Made by a program: the position numbers and the translations under genes | Notes under the pieces: model-generated | Databases searched by the model: none | What the model was told of the DNA's origin: nothing | What the model saw: only the letters and a program-made list of their open reading frames with translations | Part shown: one piece after another, positions 1-12,063 of the stretch | How the letters are laid out: the number at the start of each line of letters is the position of its first letter | Numbering within the stretch: the stretch's first letter is position 1 | Assembly (NCBI GenBank): GCA_003667245.1 | Contig: RCNN01000100.1 | Location: 26,559-90,558 of the forward strand | From: Heterostelium multicystogenum | Lineage: Eukaryota > Evosea > Eumycetozoa > Acytosteliales > Acytosteliaceae | Direction of reading: 5' to 3' | DNA length: 64,000 nt

Positions 1-873
1 ATAATTATTTATTAAAAAAATTCACCCAATGAAAGAGGTAAAGCCATAATGTTAAGAGAAATAAGGAGACTCATGCATAAGATGTAAGAAGGGAGTCTTG
101 AAAGATATATATACCTTATTGTCTCAACAGTAACAACTAGTAACACATAATTTGTGGGGTGTATAAACTCAATAAATGTCGAAAGTAAAATAATAAGATC
201 ACTCTTGGTCTTGTGGAGTTTGAAAATAATAATCGAGGTAATTCTTCAAATTATTGACATTGGATCTCTGACGGTGTTTGTTGGTGAATTTAGAGCAAAA
301 GGATTGGAAGACCCATATCAATACTCATAAGAATGAAATAATCGAAATAATCAAAGTTGTAGGTATATTCATCTGTTCCACAACCAACTGCAAGTGAGGC
401 AACCTAGTTTGCATTTAATGATCTTAGGTATTGGAAAGCAGATTTGGTCCAAACATTTTTGTAGTTATTAGCGGTAAATTCACCTTCAATAAGTACAAAA
501 TAAGAAAGATGGAACTGTATTGTGAGAAAAAGAATAAAATGAAACACTAATCTTTATATAGTCACCCATCTAATTGGGGTTCAGTTCTAATAAATTTAAC
601 TGAGGAAGAAAATTAAAAAAAATTAATTTATTGATTAGATAACTTTTCATTCCATCTTGAGGGATTCAGATATATTATAATTATTATAATTGTTACAAAC
701 ATATTTAACCACTTTCTTTTGAACAAAAAAAATATATTCCAACAACTTTCCAGCTTTTGAATTTCATGAAGATTTTTAGATGGATTATTTTCAAATAAAA
801 AAATATTGATAATTTCCAATAAAGCAAAACATGATTGATTTACAACTTATTTGTTGATTACACCATAGAGATA
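1..873. other. Non-coding or degenerate 5' stretch
   Basis: No convincing gene. On the minus strand between about 500 and 350, two pieces in one frame read like a protein with one stop between them: EGEFTANNYKNVWTKSAFQY, then VASLAVGCGTDEYTYN. This could be the decayed or error-ridden end of a gene lying left of the window. The last 200 bases are AT-rich and probably hold the promoter of the TPR-like gene. Confidence 0.35.
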
Positions 874-3604
874 ATGAATAGACTATTATCATTTGAATCT
901 TTAGTCAAAAGATCATTTAGAAACATTGAAGTAACATGTTTCAAATCTAGAATTGTGCAATATAAGACTAATAATAATAATATATATAAATCAAAGACAT
1001 TATTATTTATTGATCAACAATCGCTACACAAAAGCAATCATATTCTTAGAAACTATGGAGTTTTTAATAATTTATTAAGCGTTTTTGGATTCAATAAATT
1101 ACCTATCGACAATATCTATGTCACTCGCAAGGATGAAGAATATCAGGATGATCTCAAGTCTGTTGCAAATACAGTCAGCAGTGCTGGAAAACAGAGTGAT
1201 GCTCTTTTGCGAATTGTTGATAGCGCTTTGTCAAAGTACCCCAATGATTTCAAGCTACTTTTGGTAAGAATTGAAGCTTGCTTTGTCCTTGAGAAATACG
1301 GGGAGATGGTCAGCACCATACGCTTGGCTATTGACTCCATTCTGGCTACCGAAAATAGCTTCAAGATGACTGATGAGTTTAGAAATGCTTTTCAAAAGTT
1401 GACTTTGTTAGTAGCTCCACTGATTTCAAATCCCAAGATCAACTATTCAATCGCTAAATACTATGAAGATATCCTCACTTCAGGAGCATACTTACCTGTG
1501 GATATCTTGAGAGAAGCTTACATTAGAATCGACACTTCACCAGAAGGAAATCTAAAAATAGTATGTTCAGCTCTAAAGAGAATAGCTAAAGACTTTCCTA
1601 ATGATTTGTTGGCAATCGATATGCTATATCTTGGTATAATGGAACACAACAGAAACGATATGCTGAAAGCTAAGCACTATTTCGATATTGGGCTAGGAGA
1701 AATTGAAAGTCAAGAGAATAGAAATGAGGTGTTGGCCAAAGTTGGAACAATAGTTAGGGACTCTCTTATCTTCAGGGATAATGCTATCAAGAAATTGAAT
1801 CTTGGAGCCCAACTGGAGGCCGAAAATATTCAAAAATTGGTAGACTGGTGTCCAGATTTTCAACCATTCATATCCAACTTGCGTCTTGGCCAAATTTATT
1901 CGGGCCTATCAAAGGATCAGGAAGCCTTGAAGTATGGTAAAATAGCATTAACTCACATTACTGTAAGTCACATTCAATGATTTTCCAAAACCCTATGCTT
2001 ATTATAACTTATATCATAGGACGAATGGAAAGTCAATCAGTTTCAAGTTTATTCACTAGTTTTGTATAGCATGATTAATTTGTGCCTCGAAAGATCAGAG
2101 TGTGAAGAATTTATACAAAATACACTTCAAATGATTGAATCAATGTCTAAAAGTAAAGTTACTTTGCCAAAAGAAATGATTAGTTTCATCGGATTGGCAG
2201 CAGGATATTATGCTTTCACATTTCATTTTAATTGGAAAGATTGGAATCGATTCTTAAACTCACTATCACCATCGGAAAAAGATCAAATACATACACTTTC
2301 AATTTCAGATACAGCTTCAAACCAAGAAATTTTTGACCAAGTAAGACAATGGACATTAATGCTTAACAGGTATACTACATCTTCCAATGATGCCAAAGAT
2401 TCTAAGTTTTTCAATCACCTAAATGATATCTTTGTCCCCCTTATCAAGATGTATGAAAACATAAATCGCTTCAACCTCAATTTATCAGATGAATATGGTA
2501 TTCGAGCAATTGTAGAATTACTTTACAAAAACAATGCTGTACCTTTATTATTTTGGAGTCCACTCCAACCTTTCCACAACTATCCATGGAGATTGGAACA
2601 ATTTCCAACGACATCATCTGAAATGATAGAGCATCTTTTGTACAGTTCTTTCAGCGACCCCAATACCTTTGTAACATCCTATTACAGTACTCAATCTTTA
2701 AGACAACAAGGACGTTCTTTTTATTATGCATTGATTCCATATGTATATCCTCAAGCTCTTGCAAATGAGAATTCAGATGTATTATCACACTTGGAAAAAA
2801 GGTGAGGAATTGAATAAATTCGAATCAACAGAGGAAAGACTATTGTTCGAGACATTGTCTGCAGTTCTACAAGTCAAAAACAAACAATGTGAAAAAGGTA
2901 TTTCCAATTTGAAATCAATTGTTTCCAAAGATAAATCATACCATTTGGCTCAGATATTTCTGGGTACATCTCTATCATACCTTGGAAGATTCGAAGAGGC
3001 TATCCAAGTTCTTACAAAAGTTATTAGAGACGAATCAATTCTTGATAAAAGAGTCAAAGCAACAACATCATTGGAACTTTCTGTAATTGTGGCGATCGAC
3101 AATCCAAAACACTCAGTGGAAATATTGGAAAAACTAAAGCAAAATCAATGGATTGAGGATCCAATCTCAGCCTTGGCCTACCATTACAGACTCCAGTTAT
3201 TAAACTGCCATGGAAAAGTTATTATCCAGGAATTGAATGACTTGATTGACGGACTACCAACAAAAGAAAGACTATCCCTATTACATATGTTACGAGGTCA
3301 CATTAATATGTCAATTAGCCAATTCAATCAATCTCTAAGTGATTTCCGCAAGGTTGACAAAAATATTGAGGTTAGCAAATTAGCCAGTGGACTGCTGTGT
3401 TTGGAGGATTGTAAAATACTTTACGATAAAATTGTACTTTCAAAGATAAAAATTGAACCAACTAACTACAACACAGATGATGTGATGAGCTCAGTTTGCA
3501 TTATAATGTCAAACATTTTAGACGACCCCAAAAAGAAAGAACACTATACCACACTATCCAGACAATTTAAAGAGAACAAGTTACAGGTACCTCCAATTAA
3601 ATAA
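874..3604 (+). CDS. TPR-like helical repeat protein, possibly mitochondrial
   Basis: Two exons, 874-1962 and 2020-3604, flank a 57-nt GTAAGT...AG intron. The first ATG in frame is at 874. The product is about 890 aa once one base is ignored at the A6 run 2795-2800, where the frame changes from ...DVLSHLEK to GEELNKFES.... The N-terminus (MNRLLSFESLVKRSFRN) is basic and hydroxylated with no acidic cluster, like a mitochondrial presequence. The rest is helical with TPR-like periodicity, for example SALSKYPNDFKLLLVRIEAC and HLAQIFLGTSLSYLGRFEEA. No catalytic motif is visible and I recognise no named orthologue. The last ~280 residues, after the frame change, hold the clearest TPR-like pairs. It converges on the unknown minus-strand gene that ends 100 bases downstream. 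Confidence 0.7.
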
Positions 3605-3703
3605 ATTTGTTGAAAAAACAACTATTTCATCTGACCAGAAATCACTTTTTTATTTAGGTATTGATTACACTAATTTAATTGAATTATAACTGTGGTTTTG
3701 TAT

Positions 3704-4507
3704 TTAGTTAGACTTTGGCATATTTGGAAATATTGGTTTCTGAAGTTTCTCATTCTCTTGTCCTAAAGGGGTGATAAAGGTGGAGATGAATCTGGTGATA
3801 AGGAACTTGGATGGTCCTACATTTCCAATGGACTGAGTCATACAAACAGGTACCACTGTTCGAACAACTTGTGGGGTACCAATAGGAATGGTAGGTTTGT
3901 TCTTGGCATATTTTTGACCTTTAACCACTGTTGATTTGGAAACTCTTTTAGTTTGGTTCTTCAAATCTTCTCTATTGATTGGAACTTTCATTTTATATGT
4001 ATTGTTTTCCAATGATTTAATTTCCTCAATAACTTTCTTAATATAAACCAGATTTAGGTAAAAATCCTTTCTCTTATAAAAAGGAACTGTTTCTGGGGTA
4101 GCAGGTTTCGAATTTTGAGGAGTGTTGGCTGAGTTACCAGCTTGCGCATCAACACTTGGAATAGGATCAGATCTATCAGGAATAGAATAAACCAATGATA
4201 TATCTTTGGTTTTGATAATTTCTGGAATAACTTTTGGGAATTCTTCAAAAGATTTACAGGTCACAGTTAAGTCAGAACTAGTTTCCAAATCACAATCAAC
4301 TTCCAGGTCACTTGAATCAATATTAGATCTAAGATCAATGTTGGACATTGGTTCAATAATGCTACTTATTGAAGGTATCTCAGGAACAGTAGGGGCGGGG
4401 GCAAGTTCTGTAACCAATCTTCTAAGATTTCTTTGTATGTCCCTTTCTCTTTGTTGAGCAACAATATCGGACTTTTTAATTAATGATAACTTTCTAATTA
4501 ATGTCAT
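3704..4507 (-). CDS. Hypothetical protein, 267 aa
   Basis: Single uninterrupted frame beginning MTLIRKLSLIKKSDIVAQQR. The N-terminal 40 residues are basic and helical. Residues about 35-140 are Pro/Ser/Asp-rich and probably disordered (PAPTVPEIPSISS). The C-terminal half is Lys-rich and ends in a hydrophobic stretch (SKFLITRFISTFITPLG). There are no Cys/His metal motifs and no signal peptide or clear membrane span. I do not recognise the family. Lack of low-complexity homopolymers and the intact 800-base frame support a real gene. It sits between the convergent TPR-like gene and MCM4, on the same strand as MCM4. Confidence 0.6.
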   Translation of the reverse strand: MTLIRKLSLIKKSDIVAQQRERDIQRNLRRLVTELAPAPTVPEIPSISSIIEPMSNIDLRSNIDSSDLEVDCDLETSSDLTVTCKSFEEFPKVIPEIIKTKDISLVYSIPDRSDPIPSVDAQAGNSANTPQNSKPATPETVPFYKRKDFYLNLVYIKKVIEEIKSLENNTYKMKVPINREDLKNQTKRVSKSTVVKGQKYAKNKPTIPIGTPQVVRTVVPVCMTQSIGNVGPSKFLITRFISTFITPLGQENEKLQKPIFPNMPKSN

Positions 4508-5286
4508 TTTTCATATAATATTATTTCTAATATTTAACCAATTCAATAAGTATTATTTTTAAAATGTTATTTATATTTATGTATGTTTATTTTAACTTAC
4601 AATTGTTAGTTGGATTATTGTTATATATGTTTTTGAATTTTGAATTTAAACTATGAGTATTTATAGGTTATTATTTCCTTATCTTATGATATTATATTAT
4701 ATTTTTGTTGGTCAATCATGATTGAAAACTCCCCAACTAAACATGTCTACATATTTAGTTTTTACTTATTTTAGCGAAATGTCAATCAAAAAGACAAAGA
4801 AAACTCATTTTGTCACTTTGTCATTCAAAAAACATCAGTGTTTAGTTTTTATTTTGATAATTGTCAACAGGAAATTTATAAAAAATCATTAGCTTTATCA
4901 ATTTGAAATTAATGGCAACATTGTCAATGTGGTACGAAATTGACTCGTTGTTTGTAAGGATACCAAACCCCAAGAAACCAATTGTTATTTGTCAAAGAAA
5001 ATTAAATGAATTGAGGAGATAGATTGACAAGCTATATTTTTATACCACCTAAACCTACGACCCTTCAGGAACCACAAAGTTTTCCTGGTTGCATAGATTC
5101 TAAACAAGATTAATATCCAGGTCAATACGAACTCTACTTTGATATCTCTAAATTTAAACTATTTGATTTAAATAAGTGATAGTTCTCAGCAATCATTCCT
5201 ATATAAATGGTTTTGATGTCTGTTTTGTTTTCATTTGAACAATCTCAATTTTCTATCAACTTCATTGAAGTAGTTGATTCCTTCAT
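4508..5286. other. Intergenic region between hypothetical gene and MCM4 3' end
   Basis: AT-rich. It should contain the promoter of the 3704-4507 gene and the MCM4 3' UTR. No RNA gene, repeat or longer reading frame is supported. The plus-strand frame at 5207-5455 is mostly antisense to MCM4. Confidence 0.5.
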
Positions 5287-8094
5287 TTATCTACTGTTTA
5301 ATGCTAAATATGTCGTTTGTTCTAATCCTGGATTGGATTTGATTTCTTCGGTTTGGCAAAGCTGCCTCAATGCATCGATTAGATCATCTTGTTTTAGGTT
5401 TTCAAATGGTCTTAGAAACTTTTTGTTTTCTGTTATAGTGTATTGTATGACTTGAGAGTATATTTGCTCAACACTCCATTCTGTTGTTCTTCTTTCAATG
5501 ACTTCAATGACTACCTTTTTGAGCTCTTCCATATGCGTACGATCCGAAGCAGATCGACCAGTATTAACAATATCCATATCAATGCGACCGTCTTTATCTG
5601 TAGCAGCGGTTTTAAGTGCCGACTTTACAAGCCTAATGGCTTCTATAACATCAACAGGCTCCACAATAGGTGAAAATCTAATCTTGGCATGAGCTTCACT
5701 AGTACGAATCAGGGATTCTAGTTGTCTTGGTGTGGCAGAGATTGTCTGTCCACCACTGACCCCTCTCATCTCAAGATAACCCTTGACCAAGAGTTCTGCA
5801 GCCTCATCTTGTATCACTGGATTTACATTCTTGGATGCATAGCTGATATAGTCTGTCATTAGGTCTCTTGGTATAGTCCATAGTGGCGCTGGATTTTCGT
5901 TCCAGTAGAGTGATACGATGTGTCGAGACAGCATACGATCACGTGCTTCGCTAGCCTTATCAAGGATCAAATAGATCAAATCGAAACGCGACAAAAGAGT
6001 TGGTGGTAACTGGAGGTTTTCTACAACAGACAAGTTTGGATTGTATCTGGACTCTTTAGGATTGGCGGAGGCCAGAATACTGGTTCTTGCGTTGAGCGAA
6101 CAGATAATTCCGGCCTTGGCAACAGAGACAGTTTGCTGCTCCATAACTTCATGGAGAATGGAACGAGTGTGATCAGACATCTTATCAAACTCATCAATGC
6201 AACAAATTCCTTGATCTGACAGCACAAGCGCACCTGACTCAAGCACTGTCTCTCTTGTATCTGGATCCTTGGTGATGTAGGCGGTAAGACCGACTGCAGA
6301 GCTACCCTTTCCACTTGTATATATTCCACGAGGTGCGATCTTGTGGACAAACGACAGCATCTGTGACTTACTTGTACCTGGATCTCCACACATTAGGATA
6401 TTAATATCACCACGGATCTTACTTCCTCCCAGTCCTTTCTTGTTGCTTCCACCAAATAGCTGACACAATATACCTCGCTTTAAATCATCCATCTCCCAGA
6501 TGCTAGGGGCAAGTGATCTTGTCAACAACTCATAGATATCCTTGCGCTTAGAAAGAGTCAAAATCTCTTTTTCTCTTTCTGCGCTGACTTTAAACGCGTC
6601 GATGTCAGACTCTGAATTGAAATGACTCAACACTGATGCACCATCATCGTTGGCTCTTCCTTTATCTGTTTTCTTTATATATAATACATCGATATCTAGA
6701 GTTGTCATGTGGAAACATCAGTTAATAGTTGAGCATTGAAAAAGAAAATTATTTAACATAGCATAACATACAGGTCTTATAAATAGATCGTAATGACTTG
6801 GTGGTTCCACTCGCTCTCGATGCATTGGCTTTGAATACACCTGTGATTTCAACACGATCACCTGGTTTACCAATGTCAATGAGATCCTTGTATACGAACA
6901 ATGAGACTGTATGTGGAGTCTCACCCTCTGGGATAGCATCTGGGGTTTCTTGCAGCTTGATGAACTGTTTATCAACGAATGTACAATAGTTATGGACGAG
7001 CTTCATGGAGGATACGATCTTACAATCTTGGTTGGGGCATCTTGTTGGCTCGATGATCTTTTGTTTGATCGCCTCGGTGACCACCGAGTGGTGGCAGACC
7101 GAGCACTCAAAGTATCCGCTCTTTAACTCTGGAATCAAAGGACTAGTTCTAATAATTAAACCTCTAATTGAAATGATCTGATCGATATCTACGTTATAAG
7201 TGGAGTGGTTAGTCGCCATCGAGAAGATCATATTGACACGAGTCAGAACCTACCCGATGGATTGAGCTGTCTCATGGGCTTGGTTATTTTAAGATTGAAA
7301 GGATGGAGTTCGATTGGATCGACGATGGCACCGGTTTTTTCATCGAGGGTATCTGGGTAGATTGTTGTGAAAATGTTGTTTATCTCCTGCTCGGTGAGCT
7401 GAATCATCTCATTGGGATATCTGACCCAGATGTGATAGAGCGACTGGTCAAACTGATACACATAGGTCATGTTGATATTGAGATGCCTGCTCTTACTTTC
7501 ATAGAGCATCTCCAACATATTCATATACAACAACAGCTCCTCATCCTCTTCCATTTTGTCTTCATCTTCTTCCTTCTCTTCTTCATCCTCGTCGGTGATA
7601 GTTGGTTTATATTTCTTGATTTTAAATGATTGAATGAATACTCTAAACTTTAGCTGTACATCTGCAACCTTGATGTTTGTGCCCCAGATGTAGATACCAT
7701 CGTTCGGCACGATAGTTTTCGACATGACTGAGCCATCGAGATTGCCAAACAAATCCATAGGTTTGTTGTTGTCGTCATTGTTATCATTATTACTGTTATT
7801 ATAGTAGCTAGCAAAGTCCTCGTCTAGCTCATCTTCGTCCTCTCTATCGTGCAAATCCCTATCTTTCGGGCCACCATTTCTATTTCTGGATCTCTTTTGC
7901 TTACTATCTCTATCTTTGGAAGCATTATCATCATCTTTAGCTCTTGTACTTAGAAAATTGATTTTCGAAGCTATATTTTGTTTTTTTACATTTACAGCTG
8001 TAATTCTACTACTACTACTGCTATTACTATTACTATCTTGGATGTTGTTGTTATTGCTATTATCTTCTTCTTCAAAATCCTCGAATGGGTCCAT
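5287..8094 (-). CDS. mcm4: DNA replication licensing factor MCM4
   Basis: Helicase subunit of the hexameric MCM2-7 complex that licenses and unwinds replication origins in the nucleus. Three exons, 8094-7254, 7188-6772 and 6695-5287, have GT-AG introns of 65 and 76 nt and give 888 aa, the usual MCM4 size. The splices restore family text: LNPS|DIDQIISIRG and SIYKT|YIDVLYIKKTDK. The N-terminus is acidic, Asn/Ser-rich and disordered. The zinc motif reads CSVC...CPNQDC. The ATPase core has a Walker A region (GDPGTSKSQML), Walker B (CCIDEFDKM), sensor 1 (ASANPKESRYNP) and the arginine-finger segment LLSRFDLIYLILDK. The string HEVMEQQTVSVAKAGI and the spacing favour MCM4 over other paralogues. No frameshift is needed, unlike most neighbours. 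E2F-like motifs lie upstream at 8242 and 8354. Confidence 0.96.
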
Positions 8095-8241
8095 CTTCTA
8101 TGTATATATATAAATTAACAATATAATATAATATTGATCAAAATATGACGAGATCCAATCAATTAGTTAACTAACTTGATCAAAATATCTGTTGTGTATT
8201 ATAAGTTGACTTTTTTTCACTGTAATAATTACAAACACAAC

Positions 8242-8250
8242 TTTCCCGCC
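8242..8250 (+). promoter_or_regulatory. E2F-like site TTTCCCGCC upstream of MCM4
   Basis: TTTCCCGCC lies about 150 bases upstream of the MCM4 start and matches the E2F consensus TTTSSCGC. MCM genes are classic E2F/DP targets in animals and plants, and Dictyostelium has E2F/DP/Rb homologues. A GC-rich 9-mer stands out in this AT-rich intergenic DNA. Confidence 0.55.
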
Positions 8251-8353
8251 TTTATTTAAATATTTCAGTTTGAAAAAACATGCTGAATTGAAAAGAGCTC
8301 CCAAATTATCACTAAAAATTGATCAAAAAAAAGAAATAATAATTTAAAAAATA

Positions 8354-8362
8354 TTGGCGCCA
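8354..8362. promoter_or_regulatory. Palindromic E2F-like site TTGGCGCCA
   Basis: TTGGCGCCA holds the perfect palindrome TGGCGCCA and the E2F core GGCGCC, about 260 bases upstream of MCM4. With the site at 8242 it makes a two-site arrangement typical of replication genes. Confidence 0.5.
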
Positions 8363-11044
8363 TTTTATTATGTAAATCCATTATTAATTGTCTTACAAAA
8401 CATAACTTAAGACTTGATTTAGTTGGAGAACTTTTGGTTTAGAACAAGCGAATACTCACTTTCAAATTCGTTTATCTTCAGAACCAACCACTCATATGTT
8501 AACTATGCATAGTTGTTCAAACAACAATTAAACCATCTATTATAATGATCATCAAGCAAAGTTGTGCAAGTGTAGTTTAAACTCTAGACTTTGATATTAA
8601 TTAATTATCAAAAGTACCTTTGTTTCCAATATTTTCACCACTACCACGACCACCATCTCGTTTAAGGCAATATTTTGTTATCTTCTTACCAAACTCAGTA
8701 AAGTAATGCCAAGATGCGCATCAAAAGTTTAATTGCATTGCAAACTATTTGTGATTGGATTTCCAATCTTAAATATTACTATCACCATTTTCCATTACTT
8801 TTTTCACAATAACTCGTTCCACTACACTATACTTATATTGTACAGTAGGTTTGTTGCACCAACTAACACTAGTCAACCACTATTTCATTATTTATCCAAT
8901 CCAAGCAAATTTGGGTTTGGGTTTATTTAATTAAAAATCCCTTGCCAACGAACAAAAGAATTTGATGTATGTGTTGTGAACGAAGTGATACTAGATGTTT
9001 AGCTGTTGGTTATTATTGGTGAATGTTATTTAGTTGTGTGGCTGTTGATTTAAAAATTAATAGTATAATCTGTCTAAGATTCTTATTTTATTTTCTTCGC
9101 CCTATTCAAAGTTATTGTAAATTATTACGACGTTAATCGAGTAGTTACTAAAATTCCATTCCCATTTGTATTATTCACCTTCAATTCATTAATCAGCAAA
9201 GAAACAACAACCAACATATGATAAGTTACAAATTACAACTCAAATCAATGGGTGTTGTTATTGATGATTGAATAACATGCATAGCAAAATATACTGACAG
9301 CAGAAGTATCAATGGTAGCAATAATTATTGGATGATTACTGAAGATGTGTGTCTGTGTGTGTTGATAGTAACATCAACTAAATATCCATATTTATATATG
9401 AATGAAAATATATCTCAAATGGATATGTGTGGTGGCCCGGGTGTGACTATACAATTACACCACAAACCTCAATATCAACAATGAATGAACTCAAAACTTT
9501 ATACATAACAAAATCTACATTGGCAATATCAATAAATAATAATAGCATCACAACAAACAATATCATCATCATCACAAATATATAAATTATGCTTAAAAGC
9601 AGCTACTTCTTCATATCATCATCTTAAATTAAATTGCACAATCAACTTAACGTACTTGTAGTTTGGGCTACTGCAACAACAAATCGATCAAATTTAAAGT
9701 GAAAATAAAGTGGTTGTTGGAGTTTATTTGCTCTTTTAAAAAAGTGTGTGTGTATAAGTTTGGTGGGTTGTGTGAGTTGAGTGCAGTGTGTTGTTTGACT
9801 GATTGTTTGATTGATTGATAGTGGTGGTATCGATCGTAATAATATTATGTGGTTCCAAACACTACTATATATTTGATCAATATAGGTTCAGATTATAAAT
9901 ATTTACAACTTCTTAAACAAAAAAATCAACTATTACCTTAGCTTACCACGTTGTTAAAAATTTTGATTGATGAAAACATATAAAGATTAAAATTAACTTA
10001 TTTTTATACTCTTGCGACGACCACCACTCCTCTTCACCACTTGCAATCAATACCAATAAAATCAACTCACATCCAACTAGTTGGATTCTATTTTCATCTA
10101 TCTATTGTATGAGAAGAACAACATATAAACAAAGTAATTCAAACACAACCATTTATTGATAGATAACACCAACTTCATGAAGTGATACCACTATCTTAGC
10201 AAGTAATAATAAGCGATTATTTCATACACCAATTCACTCACATCTTCAATCAAATCAATTCACTAAACACCACAAACACAACACACAAATCATTCAAGTG
10301 ATGATAATTACTTGTTTTAAAATAATAGAGTTTAAAAGATTTGTAAGTTTGACTACCCCCAGCTACTACTAATACCTATAAAGTTTATAAAAATATAGCT
10401 GCTTATCCATCCCTATTCATCCATATATCTACAGATATGTCAATAGATATACTCACTATTTCTTCAACAATCAAATCAACAAATCAAATAAAATACCACA
10501 AAGTTCCTTTACTTTACTTTGCATTACTTTTCTATTATTAAATCCAAGTCTTGCTTCTTCTTCACAAGAAACATCTACAATAACAACATGAGATATAGAT
10601 AACACACACTCTCTCATATAATATAATATTTATGAAAACACCCTAACCCCTTTTTCGGTGATCTCAAACCATCAATCCATTTAAATAAATATAAAATTTA
10701 TAAAGATTGAAATTTAATTACTAAACAACAACTACTACATCAACAATACAATAACATCATCACCATCATCAACTTATTTTAAAACTTCTTCTTTTCTAGA
10801 GTGAGACTCTATAAATCATAAACATCAAATAAAAACTACTCTTACTTTTCAATCCCTTTTTGGTTTTCAATCAAACAGCAACTACAACAATCAAATCAAA
10901 TCAATCAATAAATCATTTTAAATAATTTCCTATTTTTAAATTACATTTTGTAAATAGTAATTTATCTTTTCTTTAAATTTCCAAACTCTTCCAAATCATT
11001 TTCACAACCAGCTCCTGCTCCTATTTTCCAAGTTAAGCTCAGAA
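8363..11044. other. Long gene-poor region upstream of the GATA factor
   Basis: About 2.7 kb of AT-rich DNA with many short CAA/ATC runs, GT-rich patches near 9345-9365 and 9745-9790, and poly-pyrimidine tracts. No reading frame beyond ~65 codons, no tRNA and no transposon motif were seen. The most economical reading is the regulatory region and 5' UTR of the GATA gene. Confidence 0.5.
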
Positions 11045-12063
11045 ATGACTACTTTCTACAAAACCAATACTCCATTCAATTGTAAATAATTTAATTTGAT
11101 ACCATTAATTTAATTAATTCTATTTTCTAATTCTATCTTTTTAACTTTTATTTCCTTGCACTCTACAATCCAAGATTTAAACAATAAAAAAATTCTAAAT
11201 TTAACTATAAACAACGGTGACTCATATCCAGTTGTAGACCCAAAATATATATCATTCCAATCAACAAATCCACAAGCTTCCTCTCAAATCCCTTATAACC
11301 TTAACTATGATTATCCTATTGAAGAAATAGATTCACCTCGAGTCCAAGACAAATCAATCACTACCTCTTTTACTCTTAGAAATAACAACTACAATACCTC
11401 CAACAATACTAACAATTCTAAATATACCTCACCTTTTACTCACACCTCAAAACCTTTCTTACCAAAAATTCTGCCTATATTTACTCTTCAGATGAAGAAT
11501 TTTCAGAATCTTCTACAAGTTTCGAAGATCTTTCTTCAGATGACTACTATCCACAATTACGCAAATCTAAAAAACAATTCAATACCAGTATAACTATTTT
11601 AAACCTCTGTCTGTTTCCTCATCTGCAATAAGTTCAGCTACTACTTCCCCAACCACCTCCCCTGGCCAACAGTCAGTTCAGTTTGAACAGAGAAGATTAT
11701 CCACATCAACTTCCAACTTAATGACCATGAAAGATTCCAAGAAAAAGACACCTATTACCCATCCATATTCGAAAAAACAATGAAAAAGTAATTTATCCCC
11801 TATTTTAATTTTTAATGATACATTACTTACCCAAGTAATAAATCTAACAGCCAAGAGAAAAGAAGAGAGGAAGACCTCCTAAAGAAAGATTTGGTCAGTG
11901 TGTGAAATGTGATACCACTGAGACACCTGAGTGGAGAAGAGGTCCAGATGGTGAAACGTCATTGTGTAACGCTTGTGGTCTCCAATATGCCAAGCAAATG
12001 AGAAAAGAAAAAGAATCATCCACCGCCATAACAATGAGCTCATTATTAAATATTCTAAACTAA
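11045..12063 (+). CDS. GATA-type zinc finger transcription factor (frame broken)
   Basis: Sequence-specific nuclear DNA-binding protein. The C-terminal exon from 11851 reads KKRGRPPKERFGQCVKC, then an 18-residue loop with TPEWRRGPDG, then CNACGLQYAK: a single C-X2-C-X18-C-X2-C finger preceded by a basic patch. I propose exons 11045-11081, 11175-11787 and 11851-12063 (introns 93 and 63 nt). The middle exon needs one-base corrections near the A5 at 11464, near 11605 and at the A6 11772-11777. It then reads continuously as low-complexity Asn/Ser/Thr text with an acidic Ser-Asp patch (SSDEEFSESS), a plausible activation region. The ATG at 11045 is inferred from the splice phase. The stop soon after the finger leaves a short tail that may also be affected by an indel. 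Confidence 0.75.

Noticed and set aside
7303..8113. Plus-strand open frames antisense to MCM4
   Set aside because: Shadows of the low-complexity acidic and Asn/Ser codons of MCM4 exon 1.
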